Of a DNA stretch of 64,000 nt, positions 17,499 to 27,900 are shown piece after piece (the first letter of the stretch is position 1; every line of letters begins with the position of its first letter). The notes under the pieces are model-generated. The model had not been told where the DNA came from. It saw only the letters and a list, made by a program, of their open reading frames with translations, and made no database searches. Position numbers and translations under genes: made by a program. The stretch comes from Lewinellaceae bacterium (GTDB lineage: Bacteria; Bacteroidota; Bacteroidia; Chitinophagales; Saprospiraceae). The stretch spans positions 62,001 through 126,000 of the forward strand of contig JACJYA010000001.1 of the NCBI GenBank assembly GCA_020636315.1. Direction: 5' to 3'.

Positions 17499-18410
17499 AT
17501 GAGCCGCTACGCTGTCATAGACCTGGGCACCAATACGTTCCACCTGCTTATCGCGGAGCGGGAAGCCTCAGGCAAGATCAAAGAGGTCTTCCGGGAACGC
17601 CGTTTCGTAAAACTGGCGGAAGAAGGCATAGATACGATCGGCCCTGCGCCTTATCGCAGAGGTATGGAAACCATGAAGCGCTACCGGCGGGTACTCGCCG
17701 CCCATGACGTTCCGGTTGAACAGGTACGCGTATTTGGCACAGCAGCCCTGCGCACCGCCGGCAACGGGCAGGCATTCATGAAAGAGGTAAAGGAATCCAC
17801 AGGTATTGAGATAAGGCTCATCAGTGGCGAACGAGAAGCCGAACTCATTTATAAAGGTGTCATTCTTGCCGTGCCGCCCACCGAAGAACGCATGCTGATC
17901 ATGGACATAGGCGGAGGGAGCGTAGAATTCATCATTGCCAGCCTTCAGGGGGTGCTATGGGCGCAGAGCTTCCCGGTAGGTGTTGCTGTCCTGTACAAAA
18001 ACTTTCACCGGCACGAGCCGATCCTGGCCGAAGAAACAGAGGCCATACAAAAATTCCTGAAAAAAGAACTCTCTCCTTTAACCGAGGCCTTAGGCCGCTT
18101 CCCCACCCAACGCCTGGTCGGTGCTTCCGGCACCTTCGATGTCCTTGAGTTCTTTCTGGGAGAAGAAAAAGCCCACCTGCTCAGCGCCACCATACCCTCT
18201 GAAAAATTTTTCCCATTCTATGAACAACTGGTGAGTATGGACAGCAATCAGCGCCGTAACCTGAGAGGTATGCCGCCAGACAGGGTAGATATGATCATCG
18301 TCGCCCTCATCCTGATAAAAACGATCCTGGAAATAGCTGCTATCCGGCAGATCACCGTTTCTGCCTATGCTATGAAGGAGGGGATGCTGCACGAGATGAT
18401 GCAGGCTTAA
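17499..18410 (+). CDS. ppx: Exopolyphosphatase / Ppx-GppA family phosphatase
   Basis: A 303-residue member of the ASKHA-fold phosphatases that hydrolyse polyphosphate or pppGpp. The phosphate-binding motifs are present: YAVIDLGTNTFHLLI at the N-terminus, VFGTAALRTAGNG, the loop ISGEREAELIYKGV and the second nucleotide loop MLIMDIGGGSVEFI. The later helical part includes LVGASGTFDVLEFF and MPPDRVDMIIVALILIKTIL. The protein is the short, two-domain form without the C-terminal HD-like domain of E. coli Ppx, as is usual in Bacteroidota. It is a single gene; downstream, a candidate small RNA on the other strand ends 18 bp after its stop. Confidence 0.88.
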   Translation: MSRYAVIDLGTNTFHLLIAEREASGKIKEVFRERRFVKLAEEGIDTIGPAPYRRGMETMKRYRRVLAAHDVPVEQVRVFGTAALRTAGNGQAFMKEVKESTGIEIRLISGEREAELIYKGVILAVPPTEERMLIMDIGGGSVEFIIASLQGVLWAQSFPVGVAVLYKNFHRHEPILAEETEAIQKFLKKELSPLTEALGRFPTQRLVGASGTFDVLEFFLGEEKAHLLSATIPSEKFFPFYEQLVSMDSNQRRNLRGMPPDRVDMIIVALILIKTILEIAAIRQITVSAYAMKEGMLHEMMQA

Positions 18411-18427
18411 TTGGATTAAGGGAAGGC

Positions 18428-18461
18428 AAAAAAAAGGCCAGGTAGATAAGCCTACCCAGCC
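18428..18461 (-). terminator. Terminator of candidate small RNA A
   Basis: Stem 18452-18461 with 18436-18445 on the minus strand, loop 18446-18451, followed by eight U residues (18428-18435). Pairing is better on the minus strand, where two mismatches become G-U pairs, so it serves the minus transcript. Confidence 0.75.
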
Positions 18462-18534
18462 GGAATCATAATCCCAAAAACTATTCTTATAGAAACCCCT
18501 TCAGGAAAGGGGATGACTTATCAGCACGATATTA
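18428..18534 (-). ncRNA. Candidate small RNA A
   Basis: On the minus strand a promoter (TTG-N19-TATATTTG, 18540-18569) is followed by about 105 nt without an ORF and then a terminator hairpin. The inferred RNA has a 5' hairpin (stem 18496-18501 with 18507-18512, CCCCTT..AAGGGG), a single-stranded stretch CTATAAGAATAGTTTTTGG (AAGAATA at 18482-18488), and a 10-bp terminator stem with two G-U pairs. The same order of elements, and the same AAGAATA-TTTGG and GGCTG-GGTAG words, recur in candidate B at 58 kb. The RNA is inferred from sequence only. Confidence 0.6.
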
Positions 18535-18539
18535 TAGGA

Positions 18540-18569
18540 CAAATATACTTATTTGATTTTTTTATACAA
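18540..18569 (-). promoter_or_regulatory. Promoter of candidate small RNA A
   Basis: Minus-strand TTG (18567-18569), 19-nt spacer and a perfect TATATTTG (18540-18547). No minus-strand gene begins here other than the proposed RNA. Confidence 0.65.
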
Positions 18570-18663
18570 AGAAATATTTGCCCTTCCACACAAAAATATT
18601 TAAAAAAAGCCTATCCACACAAGGTAAAAGCCGCATTTTTAACGGATCCTGTGGCAAAAACCT

Positions 18664-18685
18664 GAAAAAGAAGGCCGAAGCGGCC
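18664..18685 (-). terminator. Terminator after rprY
   Basis: On the minus strand, GGCCG-CTT-CGGCC (18673-18685) is followed by TTCTTTTT, 14 bp after the rprY stop. Confidence 0.75.
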
Positions 18686-18698
18686 GCATTTCCGCACC

Positions 18699-19424
18699 TC
18701 AGGCCTCCTCTTCTGCCTTGACGAGCAGTTGAAAGCCGTTGCCATGAATGTTGACGATCTCGATGTTCTCGTCTTTTTTGAGGTATTTACGGAGTTTGGT
18801 AACGAAAACGTCCATGCTGCGTGCAGTGAAATAATTATCTTCTCCCCAGATTTTATTCAGGGCCTCGGAACGAGGCAGAATATCGTTCATATAGATGGCG
18901 AACATGCGAAGCAACTGAGCTTCTTTAGGAGATAATTTGTTTTTTTCCTCATCTTCATCCTCTCCCGGATTGTAGGTCAAAATCCGGAGCGGATAATTAA
19001 AGTGGTATTTCCCGATATTGAATTCTTTGATCTCCTCGCGGGGGTCGGCTTTGGCCTGGCTCCTTTTCAGGATAGCCTGTATCCGGTACAGCAGCTCCTC
19101 GGAATTGAAGGGCTTTGTGATGTAATCGTCGGCGCCGATCTTAAACCCCTCCAAAACGTCGTTCTTCATCGTTTTGGCGGTAAGGAAAATGATGGGCATG
19201 TCCTGATCCTGTTCGCGGATCTCCTTGGCCAGGGTAAAGCCGTCTTTTTTGGGCATCATCACATCAAAAATGCACAGGTCGAATTCACCTTGATTGTAAC
19301 TTTCAAGGCCCTGGGCCCCGTCAGTAGCCAAGGTGACCTCGTAATCGTGCATTTCCAGGTAAGACCGGAGCACGTCTCCAAAGTTCTGATCATCTTCAAC
19401 CAGGAGGATTCTATTATTTGCCAT
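18699..19424 (-). CDS. rprY: Response regulator RprY, OmpR family
   Basis: A 241-residue DNA-binding regulator. The ATG at 19424 gives MANNRILLVEDDQNFGDVLR; the reading frame extends 16 residues upstream but has no receiver homology there. The receiver domain shows Asp11/Asp12, the phospho-acceptor Asp54 (LCIFDVMMPKKDG), Thr82 and Lys104 (YITKPF). The winged-helix output domain contains LSPKEAQLLRMFAIYMND, LNKIWGEDNYFTARSMDVFV and TKLRKYLKKDENIEIVNIHG. It is the cognate partner of the kinase immediately upstream (57 bp apart), and the pair matches the RprX-RprY system of Bacteroidota, which is linked to central metabolism and stress. The regulon cannot be read from here. Confidence 0.9.
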   Translation of the reverse strand: MANNRILLVEDDQNFGDVLRSYLEMHDYEVTLATDGAQGLESYNQGEFDLCIFDVMMPKKDGFTLAKEIREQDQDMPIIFLTAKTMKNDVLEGFKIGADDYITKPFNSEELLYRIQAILKRSQAKADPREEIKEFNIGKYHFNYPLRILTYNPGEDEDEEKNKLSPKEAQLLRMFAIYMNDILPRSEALNKIWGEDNYFTARSMDVFVTKLRKYLKKDENIEIVNIHGNGFQLLVKAEEEA

Positions 19425-19481
19425 AATCCGTTGTTTTCTATTCTGGAGTTTGGAGCATTGCCATATCAGCAAGACTCAGAA

Positions 19482-21008
19482 CTATTGTTTGGAAGGAAAG
19501 GACAGGATGAAACTACTGCCTTTTCCCAATTCGCTTTTCACATCGACCGTACCCTGGTGAGCTGTCATAATCGCCTTGACATAACTCAGGCCAAGGCCGA
19601 ACCCTTTCACATCGTGCAGGTTTCCGGTATGCACGCGATAGAATTTATCAAAAATGTGCTTGCGCTGCTCCTTGTTCATGCCGATGCCTTTATCGGTAAC
19701 CACCACTTCTACGCCGTTGGGCACGTCGCGGGTATGTACTTCTATCTCCGGCTTTTCGGAAGAGTACTTATTGGCGTTGTCCAATAAGTTATTAATAATA
19801 TTGGAAATATGGGTAACATCCCCTTCAATTATCGGGTTGGAAGCTTCCAGGCGGGCAGCCACCGAACCTTCCCTTTTTTCCACCTGCAGGCTGATATTTT
19901 CCACTGCGTGGTTGATGATGTCGTGCAGGTTGGCATCTGTCAGCTTCAGAGAAAAGTCCCGCTTATCGATCAGGGCCATCTGCAAAACTTTCTCTACCTG
20001 ACTATTCATACGTTTATTTTCCTGTTTTATTATGTTGGCGAACCGGCTGACCTTATCGGGTTTGCCGGCAATAATCGGGCTGGTAATGGAATCGGCAGCC
20101 AGAGATATGGTGGCGATCGGCGTTTTGAATTCATGGGTCATGTTGTTGATGAAGTCCGTCTTCATTTCCGAAACCTTTTTCTGGCGGAAGATGACATGTA
20201 TGGTGTAAGCGAAACAGAAAAGGATAAGGGAAGTGAAAATTACCGACCCCAGAAAGTTCATCCATAAGGAGCGCCACACGAAACTGGTGCGGCCCGGAAA
20301 GTGGATCATGAGCAGGCCCGGTGAGGGCATATCTTCCGGAAAGAGGTCAACCTTGTAAGGAGAGTTGTAAATGGTGCGGTATCCCGGCAGGATCTCTTTG
20401 GGCTGGGCGTCTTCAACAACATAGTGCCCATCGACAATAATGAAGCTTTTTTTGTCCCGAGAGAAAATCCCGTAATTGTAATCAGTGTCTATACCCCGGT
20501 TGGCCAGTTCCTGCTTCACAACATTGTTGAGGTGCTCCAGCTTGATGCGTTGTTCGAGGGGAAACTCCTGGGTGTTCTGCTGGAAATATACCATCAGGGT
20601 ACGGTAGGTATTGTCTTTACGCGCCATACACTGGGAACAGGTGCAGGGGTTGGCGAATTCGGCCATCAGTTCATCCAGCAGGTCGCTGTGGCTGATTTTG
20701 GGGGAGAGCACCCCAGGGCCTTCATTGAGGGGCAAATCAATATTGAGGCGGCCAGGCTCGCCGCCATTGTGCTGAGCCTCCTGGTAGTAGGTCGTCATGA
20801 AACCATTGATGGAATGGTTGAAGACTTCCCTGTTCTCTTCGGCCTCCAGCCTGCGCACTACCGTATTCAGCGCAGCAAAGACGTTTTTTTCAAAGCGTTC
20901 TTCATTGACGTGTACAGCGGTGCGGATGAGATCCATTTGCAAAACCACTACGCCGATTACCGCAGCGCTCATCAAACCAATTATGGCCCAAATTGCCTTC
21001 TTATTCAT
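19482..21008 (-). CDS. rprX: Sensor histidine kinase RprX
   Basis: A 508-residue membrane kinase. TM1 lies at residues 5-27, the periplasmic domain at about 28-249 and TM2 at 250-273. The HisKA box has the phospho-His at about residue 292 (INNMTHEFKTPIATISLA), followed by the HATPase boxes ISNIINNLLDNANKYSSEKP, VTDKGIGMNKEQRKHIFDKF and FGLGLSYVKAIM. An odd feature is the periplasmic cluster Cys122, Cys124 and Cys127 (ANPCTCSQCMARK), which could sense redox state or a metal. It is the first gene of the rprX-rprY operon, expressed from a consensus promoter at 21182-21212. Confidence 0.88.
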   Translation of the reverse strand: MNKKAIWAIIGLMSAAVIGVVVLQMDLIRTAVHVNEERFEKNVFAALNTVVRRLEAEENREVFNHSINGFMTTYYQEAQHNGGEPGRLNIDLPLNEGPGVLSPKISHSDLLDELMAEFANPCTCSQCMARKDNTYRTLMVYFQQNTQEFPLEQRIKLEHLNNVVKQELANRGIDTDYNYGIFSRDKKSFIIVDGHYVVEDAQPKEILPGYRTIYNSPYKVDLFPEDMPSPGLLMIHFPGRTSFVWRSLWMNFLGSVIFTSLILFCFAYTIHVIFRQKKVSEMKTDFINNMTHEFKTPIATISLAADSITSPIIAGKPDKVSRFANIIKQENKRMNSQVEKVLQMALIDKRDFSLKLTDANLHDIINHAVENISLQVEKREGSVAARLEASNPIIEGDVTHISNIINNLLDNANKYSSEKPEIEVHTRDVPNGVEVVVTDKGIGMNKEQRKHIFDKFYRVHTGNLHDVKGFGLGLSYVKAIMTAHQGTVDVKSELGKGSSFILSFPSKQ

Positions 21009-21181
21009 TCGCTAACTCCTGGTTTTCGCTTATATAACCCCATGAGCGGGGAAATATTTCAAAAAGAATACAACAAAATTAGGCAATCCGTAATCGCCAG
21101 TGGGCAGTTTAACAGACTTTTAACTTCACCCTCAGCGAGCACTGTCCTTTGTCCACAAAAGAGTTATCAATTGTTAAATTT

Positions 21182-21212
21182 CAAATTTATATGTGAAAAA
21201 AGCAATTTTCAA
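21182..21212 (-). promoter_or_regulatory. Promoter of rprX-rprY
   Basis: Minus-strand TTG (21210-21212), a 20-nt spacer and TAAATTTG (21182-21189). It predicts a leader of about 170 nt before the rprX ATG at 21008, containing a small CCCC-GGGG hairpin (21038-21051). Confidence 0.65.
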
Positions 21213-21625
21213 CTCCTGTAAATTCCTGCAAAACCGTTCTTTCTAAGGCTTGCCGATCGTAGAAGAGAACAACGCAGCTATGGCCGGCGCCGCCGGAAAA
21301 GAGCTGGGAAAAGCACGGCGCTCCCAACCTGGAAAGCAATCTCCGTCCGGATAAAAACGGCTGATAAAAACATTGAATACTCAATATTGCTGCTTTTTTT
21401 GAAAGATTATGCAATTTTCCTGACATAAATTCCTTAAGATGGAAAACCAGGCAGCCCGACAAAATTTCGAATATTATTTCTCAGGACACAGGAAATTTTA
21501 TTAGCGGCAAAAAAAACGGAAAAATTGGCTTTTTTTCAAAAAAAGCTGTTTTTTTTCACACAAAATGAAATATTTTCATATTATCCTTTATAGAAAATTT
21601 ATTTCTCAGAACTTCCAGTATTTGG

Positions 21626-21633
21626 TATATTTG
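21626..21633 (+). promoter_or_regulatory. -7 box TATATTTG of the giant adhesin
   Basis: A perfect TAnnTTTG box 324 bp upstream of the adhesin ATG implies a leader RNA of roughly 315 nt. There is no clear -33 TTG. Confidence 0.45.
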
Positions 21634-21860
21634 CAAACCAACTGCCCCATGATCGGCGAAGTACATTGTTTTACAAACACCAATTAATTGAATTATGAGA
21701 AAACGCGTCTGATCCTTCAATGCCCATAGTTAAAATAAACACATATCTCCCAGAAACACACTAGTGTTGACATATCCCATCAAAGCATCCTCTGATACCA
21801 GAAGAAAAGTTATCGTCCTCATTTAGCCAAATTGAAGAAGCAATGGGCGCTCAGCTCACA

Positions 21861-21933
21861 TTTGAACCCGGCCCTCGCCATTTTCGGTGAATAGGGTTCA
21901 AAATCCCAAAGGCTTTAGTTTTGAACCCTATTC
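21861..21933 (+). promoter_or_regulatory. Switchable hairpins in the adhesin leader
   Basis: A perfect 15-bp inverted repeat, GAATAGGGTTCAAAA at 21889-21903 and its complement at 21919-21933, has a 15-nt loop and ends 23 bp before the ATG. The 9-base word TTTGAACCC also occurs at 21861-21869, so the middle arm (GGGTTCAAA, 21894-21902) can pair with either flank but not both. This is the layout of an attenuator or translational switch; the function is inferred. Confidence 0.6.
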
Positions 21934-21956
21934 CTGATTGTGCAATAAAATTGAGT

Positions 21957-24900
21957 ATGAAGAAAATTCTACTACTTCTGCTATCCATAATGGCTGCCGA
22001 ACTCGCAATAGCCCAACAACCACCGGGTTCCTGCCCAGGCAATATGGCGCCGCTGGCTCCTTTCTGCAGCCAGGCTTGTGTACTTTGTGATATTGACGGA
22101 TACATCGGAATGAACGTCAACCAGCCGGTATGGGAGGCTCCTTCAACATTCTGCGCCCCTCAGTTTCACAGTATCCAGTGGATCGGCTTTATTGCCGGCA
22201 GCACCTCTATCTCGTTCCAGATCTCCACCTTGTCGTGCCAAACCGGCAACGGGCTACAGGCCGAAATTTACCAGACCACGGATTGCACCAGCTGGACTTC
22301 GGTGTCCAACTGTGATCCTGGTTTTACTACGACGACCCTGAACGCCAGCGGGTTGGTACCTGGTAACACTTATTTCTTCGTCATCGATGGAAACGGGGGG
22401 GATGAGTGCGAATTTCAGATCGACGTGCTCAGCGGTTCAGCGACTGCGCCGGATGTCGTCGGCACCCCGGTTATCAACGGGCCGACCAACCTTTGTACGG
22501 GAGGTAATGGCATGTACTCCGCCACCGGTGTCTCCGGAGCAGCTTCCTATACCTGGACGCTGGACGGAAACATAGTGGGGTATGACCCTCAGGTTCAGCT
22601 GGGCAGCTTGCCGACCGGCTCCTACCAACTCTGTGTGCAACCGGCCAACCCCTGCTTCGGCCCCGGCAACTCTACCTGCACCACCATCAACGTCGGCCCC
22701 CTGCCACCGGAAAACCTCAATGAGACTCTCTGCTTTGACGAATTACCGTTTACTTATCAGGGCTTCTCTTTCTCCAGCCAGGGAAGCTACAACTTCTCTT
22801 ACACCCGCCCGGATGGCTGTGAACAACCGGTCAACCTCAACCTGAATGTCATTGACCCCATTCCGCCGACCGATATTTTTGCTGACATCTGCCTTGGCGA
22901 GGAAACCTATTTCTTTGGCGGGCAGGCTTATGGCCAAACCGGCGTTTTCCCCCATATTTTCACGACTGCCGACGGCTGTGACAGCCTGGTTACCCTTAAC
23001 CTGACCGCTCACCCCCCCACTTTTACCCCTCTTGGCTTCATAGACCACTGTGAATTGCTGGGGCCTTATATAGTTGGTACTACCGAAATTTCTCAACAGG
23101 GCGATTTCACCGTGACCCTGACCGGTTATTATGGTTGTGATAGCATCGTGGCCGGTTACCTCAACCTCACAACTCCCGACCTTTACGTTCTCGACACCAC
23201 CATCTGTGAAGGAGAGTTTATCCAGGTCGGGCAATACATTTACTCCACTTCCGGCAATTATCAGGAAGAATATACCGAACCGGGCGGCTGTCAGAGTATG
23301 TTCAACGTCACCCTGAACGTCTATAACCCGGAAACTACTATTGACACCACCATCTGCCCCGGAGAAACGGTTACGGTAGGCAACAGCTCCTATTCCTCCT
23401 CCGGTTCCTATACCAAAGTGTTGCAGGCCCAATACCTTGGCCTGGGATGTGACAGTACCGTATTCCTCAACCTGACCGTCATTGACCCTATTGTGACCAA
23501 TATTCAGGCGTCGATCTGTGAAGGAGAGTCTTATACGCTGGGGCCCAGTACCTATACTACTTCCGGGAACTACTCTGAAGTCTTTACCGCCGCCAACGGA
23601 TGCGACAGTACCGTGAACCTAGCCCTGACGGTACACCCCAATGTTGAGACGACTATCGATACCAGCATCTGCTTCGCCTCAACTTTCACCGTTGGAGATT
23701 CGACTTTTGCCCAGACCGGCAACTATTCGGTCCTCCTCCAATCCGCTCAGGGATGTGACAGCACTGTCTTCCTCAACCTGACAGTGAAGGATGCCATCAT
23801 CACTACCCTCAACGAATCCGTCTGTGATGGGGATTCCTTCTCAGCCGGCGGTATGGATTTCGACATGATGGGCACCTATGAAGTAGTGCTGACGGCTGCT
23901 GACGGCTGCGACAGCACCGTGGTGCTCAACCTCGATATTCTGAATAATCCGGAAACAACCCTCAACGAATCCATCTGCCAGGGCCAGAGTTTCCAGGTCG
24001 GCAGTTCCAGCTACAGCCTGTCCGGAACCTACACCGACGTGTTCACCGCTGCCAATGGTTGCGACAGCACCGTTACGCTCAACCTGAATGTCATCGCACC
24101 CATTGTCAATAATATTACCAGAAAGATCTGTACCGGCCAGTCCTATACCGTAGGAACCTCCACCTACAACCAGGCCGGCAACTATACCGATACCCTGTCC
24201 AATTTTATCGGCTGCGACAGTATCGTCAACCTTACCCTGACCATCGAGGATGTCATCCGGGATACACTGGTTACCTCCATTTGCGAAGGCGAAAGCTACA
24301 ATGTGGATGGCACACTCTATACGACTACCGGCTTCTATGACAACGATTTTGTCACCGCCAGCGGGTGTGACAGCGTTTTCTACCTCGACCTGACCGTCAT
24401 CCCCACCCGATACACCACGCTCGACGAAATGATCTGCGACGGAGAAAGTTTCCAGGTGGGAAGCAGCACTTATACCACTACCGGTAATTATCAGGACCTG
24501 CTCACTTCGGTGGAAACCGGCTGCGACAGTATCGTCAGCCTTAACCTGACGGTACTCAACGTGCCCCGGACTTCCCTGACGGAGAGTATCTGTGATGGAG
24601 AAACTTATACTGTCGGCACTTCCGATTACACCACTACCGGGGTGTTTGTGGATACGCTCGGCGCCGCAAACGGGTGCGACAGTATCGTCACACTAGACCT
24701 GACCGTACTGGATGTCCCTGAAACTAACCTGGTGGAAGACATCTGTGACGGCGAGGTTTATACTGTCGGCACTTCAGATTACACCACAAGCGGAAACTAC
24801 ACCGACGTGCTGGTGGCCGCCAATGGTTGCGACAGTATCGTTTATCTCGACCTCACCGTAAAAGACGTACCGGAAACCTTCCTCGTTGAAGAGATCTGCC

Positions 24901-27900
24901 AGTACGAAACCTACACGGTGGGCACTTCGGGCTATACCACTTCCGGAACTTATACGGATGTGCTGGTAGCCGCCAATGGCTGTGACAGTATTGTCCACCT
25001 CGACCTCACCGTTTTCCCGGAAAGGAGGAGAGACCTCGTCATCAGTATTTGCAACGGCTCCACTTATACGGTTGGAAGCTCCACTTACAACCAGGCGGGC
25101 AACTATATTGACACCCTGGCCTCGGTAGTCACCGGTTGCGATAGTATCGTTACCCTGGACCTCACCGTCACTGACTTTTACGAGATCAACCTGGAGGAGG
25201 TGATCTGTGAGTTCGAAAGCTACACCGTTGGAACGGATGTATATACCCAGACGGGGCAATACACCAACATGTTCATTTCTTCCGACGGTTGCGACAGCCT
25301 CGTCAACCTCGACCTGACCGTTATCCCATTACCCCGCACTACTCTCAATGAAACCATCTGCGATGGTGAATCGGTATCGGTCGGTGGCATCGACTACACC
25401 CTGACCGGAACCTTCACCGATACGCTCACTTCAGTGGCCTCCGGCTGCGATAGTATCGTAACGCTCAACCTGACGGTGAACGAGGTATTCCAAACGGACC
25501 TCCTGGAGGAGATCTGCGACGGAGAAACCTATACCGTCGGCACTTCCGGCTATACGCAAACCGGAGTATATCAGGACGTACTCACCGCATCCAATGGTTG
25601 CGATAGCGTGGTCAACCTCGACCTGACCGTGCATCCCATCCCGGAAACCAACCTGGTGGAAACCATTTGCTACGGCGATACCTACCCGGTAGGCAATTCC
25701 AGCTACAGTACAACCGGCATTTATCAGGATATCATACCATCTGTCACTACCGGTTGTGACAGCATCGTCAACCTCGACCTCACCGTGAGGGATGAGATCA
25801 CGACTGAACTGACGGAAGTCGTCTGCTACGGAGGCGATTTCACGGTAGGCAGTTCAACTTATGACGCTACCGGTACCTATCAGGATATTCTGGCCTCGGT
25901 AACCGGTTGTGACAGTATTGTTACCTTGAACCTGACGGTAAGAGATGAGATCCGCACCGGCCTGGAACGCGAGATATGCGATGGAGAAACCTATACCGTG
26001 GGGCTCTCCGATTATACCACTACCGGCATCTTTGTCGATACGCTCACTTCACTGGCCTCCGGCTGCGACAGTATCGTAACCCTCGACCTAACCGTACACC
26101 CCATCCCGGTAACTAACCTGGACGAGGCGATCTGTGACGGGGAAACCTACACCGTCGGCACCTCCGGCTATACCACCTCCGGTGTTTATCAGGATGTGCT
26201 GACTTCGGTTGTCACCGGCTGCGACAGCATCGTCAACCTCGACCTGACCGTACACCCCATTCCGGTTACCAACCTCACCGAGGTAGTTTGTTTCGGAGGG
26301 AGCGTTCCGGTTGGCAGTAATACTTATGCCGCTACGGGCACCTATCAGGATGTGTTGACTTCGGTTGTCACCGGCTGTGATAGTATCGTCAACCTCGACC
26401 TGACCGTTCGGGACGAGATCCGCACCGGGCTGGATCAGGAGATCTGCGACGGAGAAACCTATACCGTCGGCACTTCCGGCTATACGACAAGTGGCATATT
26501 CATTGATACGCTGGCCTCCGTGGCCACCGGCTGTGATAGTATTGTGACCTTAGACCTGACCGTACATCCCATCCCGCAAACGGCTCTGGTGGAAGAGATC
26601 TGCGATGGAGAAACCTATACTGTCGGCACTTCCGGCTATACCACCTCCGGTGTTTACCAGGATGTGCTGACTTCGGTTGTCACCGGCTGCGACAGCATTG
26701 TCAACCTCGACCTGACCGTGCACCCCATTCCGGTTACCAACCTGGTGGAACAGATATGTGACGGGGAAGTATATGAGGTAGGGCTTTCCGATTATACTAC
26801 CTCAGGTACTTATCAGGATGTGCTTTCCTCGGTAGTCACCGGCTGCGACAGCATCGTCAACCTCGACCTCACTGTACACCCCATTCCGGTTACCAGCCTG
26901 GTGGAGGAGATCTGCGATGGAGAAACTTATTCCGTTGGCACTTCCGGTTACACCACTTCCGGAGTTTATCAGGATGTACTGGCTTCCGTCATCACCGGCT
27001 GTGACAGTATCGTCAACCTCGACCTGACCGTGCACCCCATTCCGCAGACCAGCCTTGTTGAAGAGATCTGTGACGGAGAGAGCTATACCGTTGGATCATC
27101 TACCTACATCACTTCGGGAGTTTATCAGGATGTACTGACTTCTACGCTCACCGGCTGTGACAGTATTGTCAATCTGGACCTGACCGTACACGAAGTGTAT
27201 GATGTTGAACTTTTTGAGGACATTTGCACCGGAAGCGAATATCAGGTAGGTGACAGTTCCTTCTCAGAACCGGGAACCTACACCCAGGTACTCAGTTCTC
27301 AGGAAGGCTGCGACAGTGTCGTCACGCTAAACCTTTTCGTATATCCCTGTGAGTTGGTTTATGACCGGGCCATTACCAACGTGAGCTGCAACGGCCTTTC
27401 TGATGGCAATTTCAGTTTCCGGCTCACGGTTGGCACCCCGCCCTACCAGTACACCTGGCAATCGCTTTCCGGTACCGGCCAAAGCGGATCCGGGACCCTG
27501 GACGGCAACAACCTGGAAGCCCTGGTGGATGGGCTGCCGGCGGGCAATTACCGCATTGAAGTGGTGGACAGTTCACCTTTCAATGTAAGCACCAGCTTCA
27601 CCATCAACATAAGCGAACCCCAGCCCCTGGACATTTCCATGGAACTGTCCGATTACAACAATTACAATACCAGCTGTAACGAAGAATCGGATGGCTGGAT
27701 CGATGCTTCCGTCACGGGTGGAACACCACCGTACAGCTACTTCTGGAGCACCGGTGACCGGAATGAAGACATCGACGGGCTGGCTGCCGGCACCTATGGG
27801 CTGACCATCACGGACCAGAACCTGTGCCCGGATTCCGCCAATACCGCTCTGGTGGCGCCGCCGCCACTGGAAGCCCGGCTGGCCGTTACGGATCCGCCCT

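Larger units (their letters stand above)
21213..21956. other. Long AT-rich leader region between rprX and the giant adhesin
   Basis: No protein gene is supported. The stretch is strikingly AT-rich between about 21400 and 21720 with many A and T runs, including an A/T-only hairpin near 21533-21550. It then holds a -7 box (21626-21633), a five-codon mini-ORF ATG..TGA at about 21695 (Met-Arg-Lys-Arg-Val) and the paired inverted repeats at 21861-21933 just ahead of the adhesin ATG. Confidence 0.55.

Noticed and set aside
22710..27357. CRISPR-like regular repeats
   Set aside because: The period is about 153 bp, all coding in one frame, with no spacers and no cas genes.
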